Source: Sphingobium sp. CECT 9361 (GTDB lineage: Bacteria > Pseudomonadota > Alphaproteobacteria > Sphingomonadales > Sphingomonadaceae). Taken from it: a stretch of DNA of 64,000 bases. Location of the stretch: NCBI RefSeq assembly GCF_918741285.1, contig NZ_CAKKNC010000017.1, positions 43,527 through 107,526 of the forward strand. Reading direction: 5' to 3'. The translations under genes were made by a program, and so were the position numbers. Within the stretch, counting starts at the first letter, position 1. Each line of letters opens with the position of its first letter. Below the pieces are notes generated by a model, which searched no databases, was not told where the DNA came from, and saw only the letters and a list, made by a program, of their open reading frames with translations. Positions 63,875 through 64,000 of this stretch are shown here, in pieces.

Positions 63875-64000
63875 TCAGAAGCCCACGTTATCGCCGCCCT
63901 TCGTCTCAAGCATGGCCCGCGCTTCTTCCGGTGTGGCCAGGTCGAGACCCAGTTCTTCGAGGATACGACGGCTCTTGGCGACCTGTTCCGCATTTGAAGT
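63875..64000 (-). CDS. Beta-keto acid cleavage enzyme (BKACE, DUF849) C-terminal fragment
   Basis: The minus strand is open from the window end to TGA at 63877-63875, giving the last 41 residues of a protein. The pattern N-A-E-Q-V-x-K-x-R-R-I-L-E-E-L-G-L-x-x-A-T-P-E-E-A-R-A-M-L followed by K-G-G-D-x-V-x-F matches the C terminus of BKACE (3-keto-5-aminohexanoate cleavage family). These enzymes turn a beta-keto acid plus acetyl-CoA into acetoacetate and a new CoA ester. The catalytic part lies beyond the window, so the call depends on a short stretch. Confidence 0.7.
   Translation of the reverse strand, partial: TSNAEQVAKSRRILEELGLDLATPEEARAMLETKGGDNVGF

Noticed and set aside
1..64000. CRISPR arrays, complete insertion sequences, prophage genes and rRNA operons
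   Set aside because: I looked for regularly spaced direct repeats, transposase motifs, phage structural genes and rRNA sequence and found none.

Overview
The window looks like chromosome of an alphaproteobacterium of the Sphingomonadaceae (Sphingobium or Novosphingobium type). The grounds are high GC, ALA synthase (HemA), carboxy(nor)spermidine polyamine synthesis next to a speF-like ornithine decarboxylase leader, a SigK/RskA/fasciclin module, many 1-20 nt gene overlaps, and tRNA fragments of sphingomonad type. This assignment is from reading only; no database was searched.

Layout. Positions 1-44.6 kb read as core chromosome. 0-6 kb: era (5' end missing), a diguanylate cyclase, then topA, dprA and plsY on the minus strand. 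6-11.2 kb, plus strand: murI, hemA, a ligase-associated exonuclease with its ATP-dependent DNA ligase, and a DUF1294 protein. 11.2-14.2 kb, minus: fasciclin protein, RskA-like anti-sigma, ECF sigma factor, threonine/serine dehydratase. 14.2-18.1 kb, plus: a polyamine block (carboxynorspermidine dehydrogenase, carboxynorspermidine decarboxylase, ornithine/lysine decarboxylase) with a REP-like palindrome and a structured leader. 18.1-27.7 kb, minus: a tightly packed run of 23S rRNA methyltransferase, nnrD, lipoprotein, ilvD, N-formylglutamate amidohydrolase, ispE, a TPR protein and ETF-ubiquinone oxidoreductase. 27.8-30.9 kb, plus: uracil-DNA glycosylase-like protein, lytic transglycosylase, moaB. 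30.9-35.6 kb, minus: leucine catabolism (MCC alpha, MCC beta, isovaleryl-CoA dehydrogenase), with a divergent LysR gene. 36.5-44.6 kb: TauE/SafE permease, secA, family-5 uracil-DNA glycosylase, folK, tRNA-Lys, a lipoprotein and an S9 peptidase.

At 44,719 lies a 25-nt remnant matching the 3' end of a tRNA (tRNA-Val-like, minus strand) with no body attached. Everything to its right reads as accessory catabolic DNA, so this may be one end of a tRNA-integrated genomic island. It carries a glycolate oxidase operon (glcD-glcE-glcF-glcG), an IclR regulator, a hydroxyisobutyrate-dehydrogenase-type reductase, two SDRs, an acetoacetyl-CoA synthetase-like ligase, two enoyl-CoA hydratases, a SnoaL-like protein, a second IclR regulator, a DUF35/thiolase-like pair, a two-subunit 3-oxoacid CoA-transferase, a DUF2889 protein and the 3' end of a probable beta-keto acid cleavage enzyme (BKACE). 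BKACE releases acetoacetate, and the ligase and CoA-transferase can both activate it, which suggests one route for a side chain or beta-keto acid. A strongly AT-rich stretch at about 60.2-60.4 kb stands out.

The best candidate for something undescribed is the leader of the ornithine decarboxylase gene. A stem there would mask the ribosome binding site, and an 18-codon frame that could encode a leader peptide with a W-D-F-H motif runs through it.
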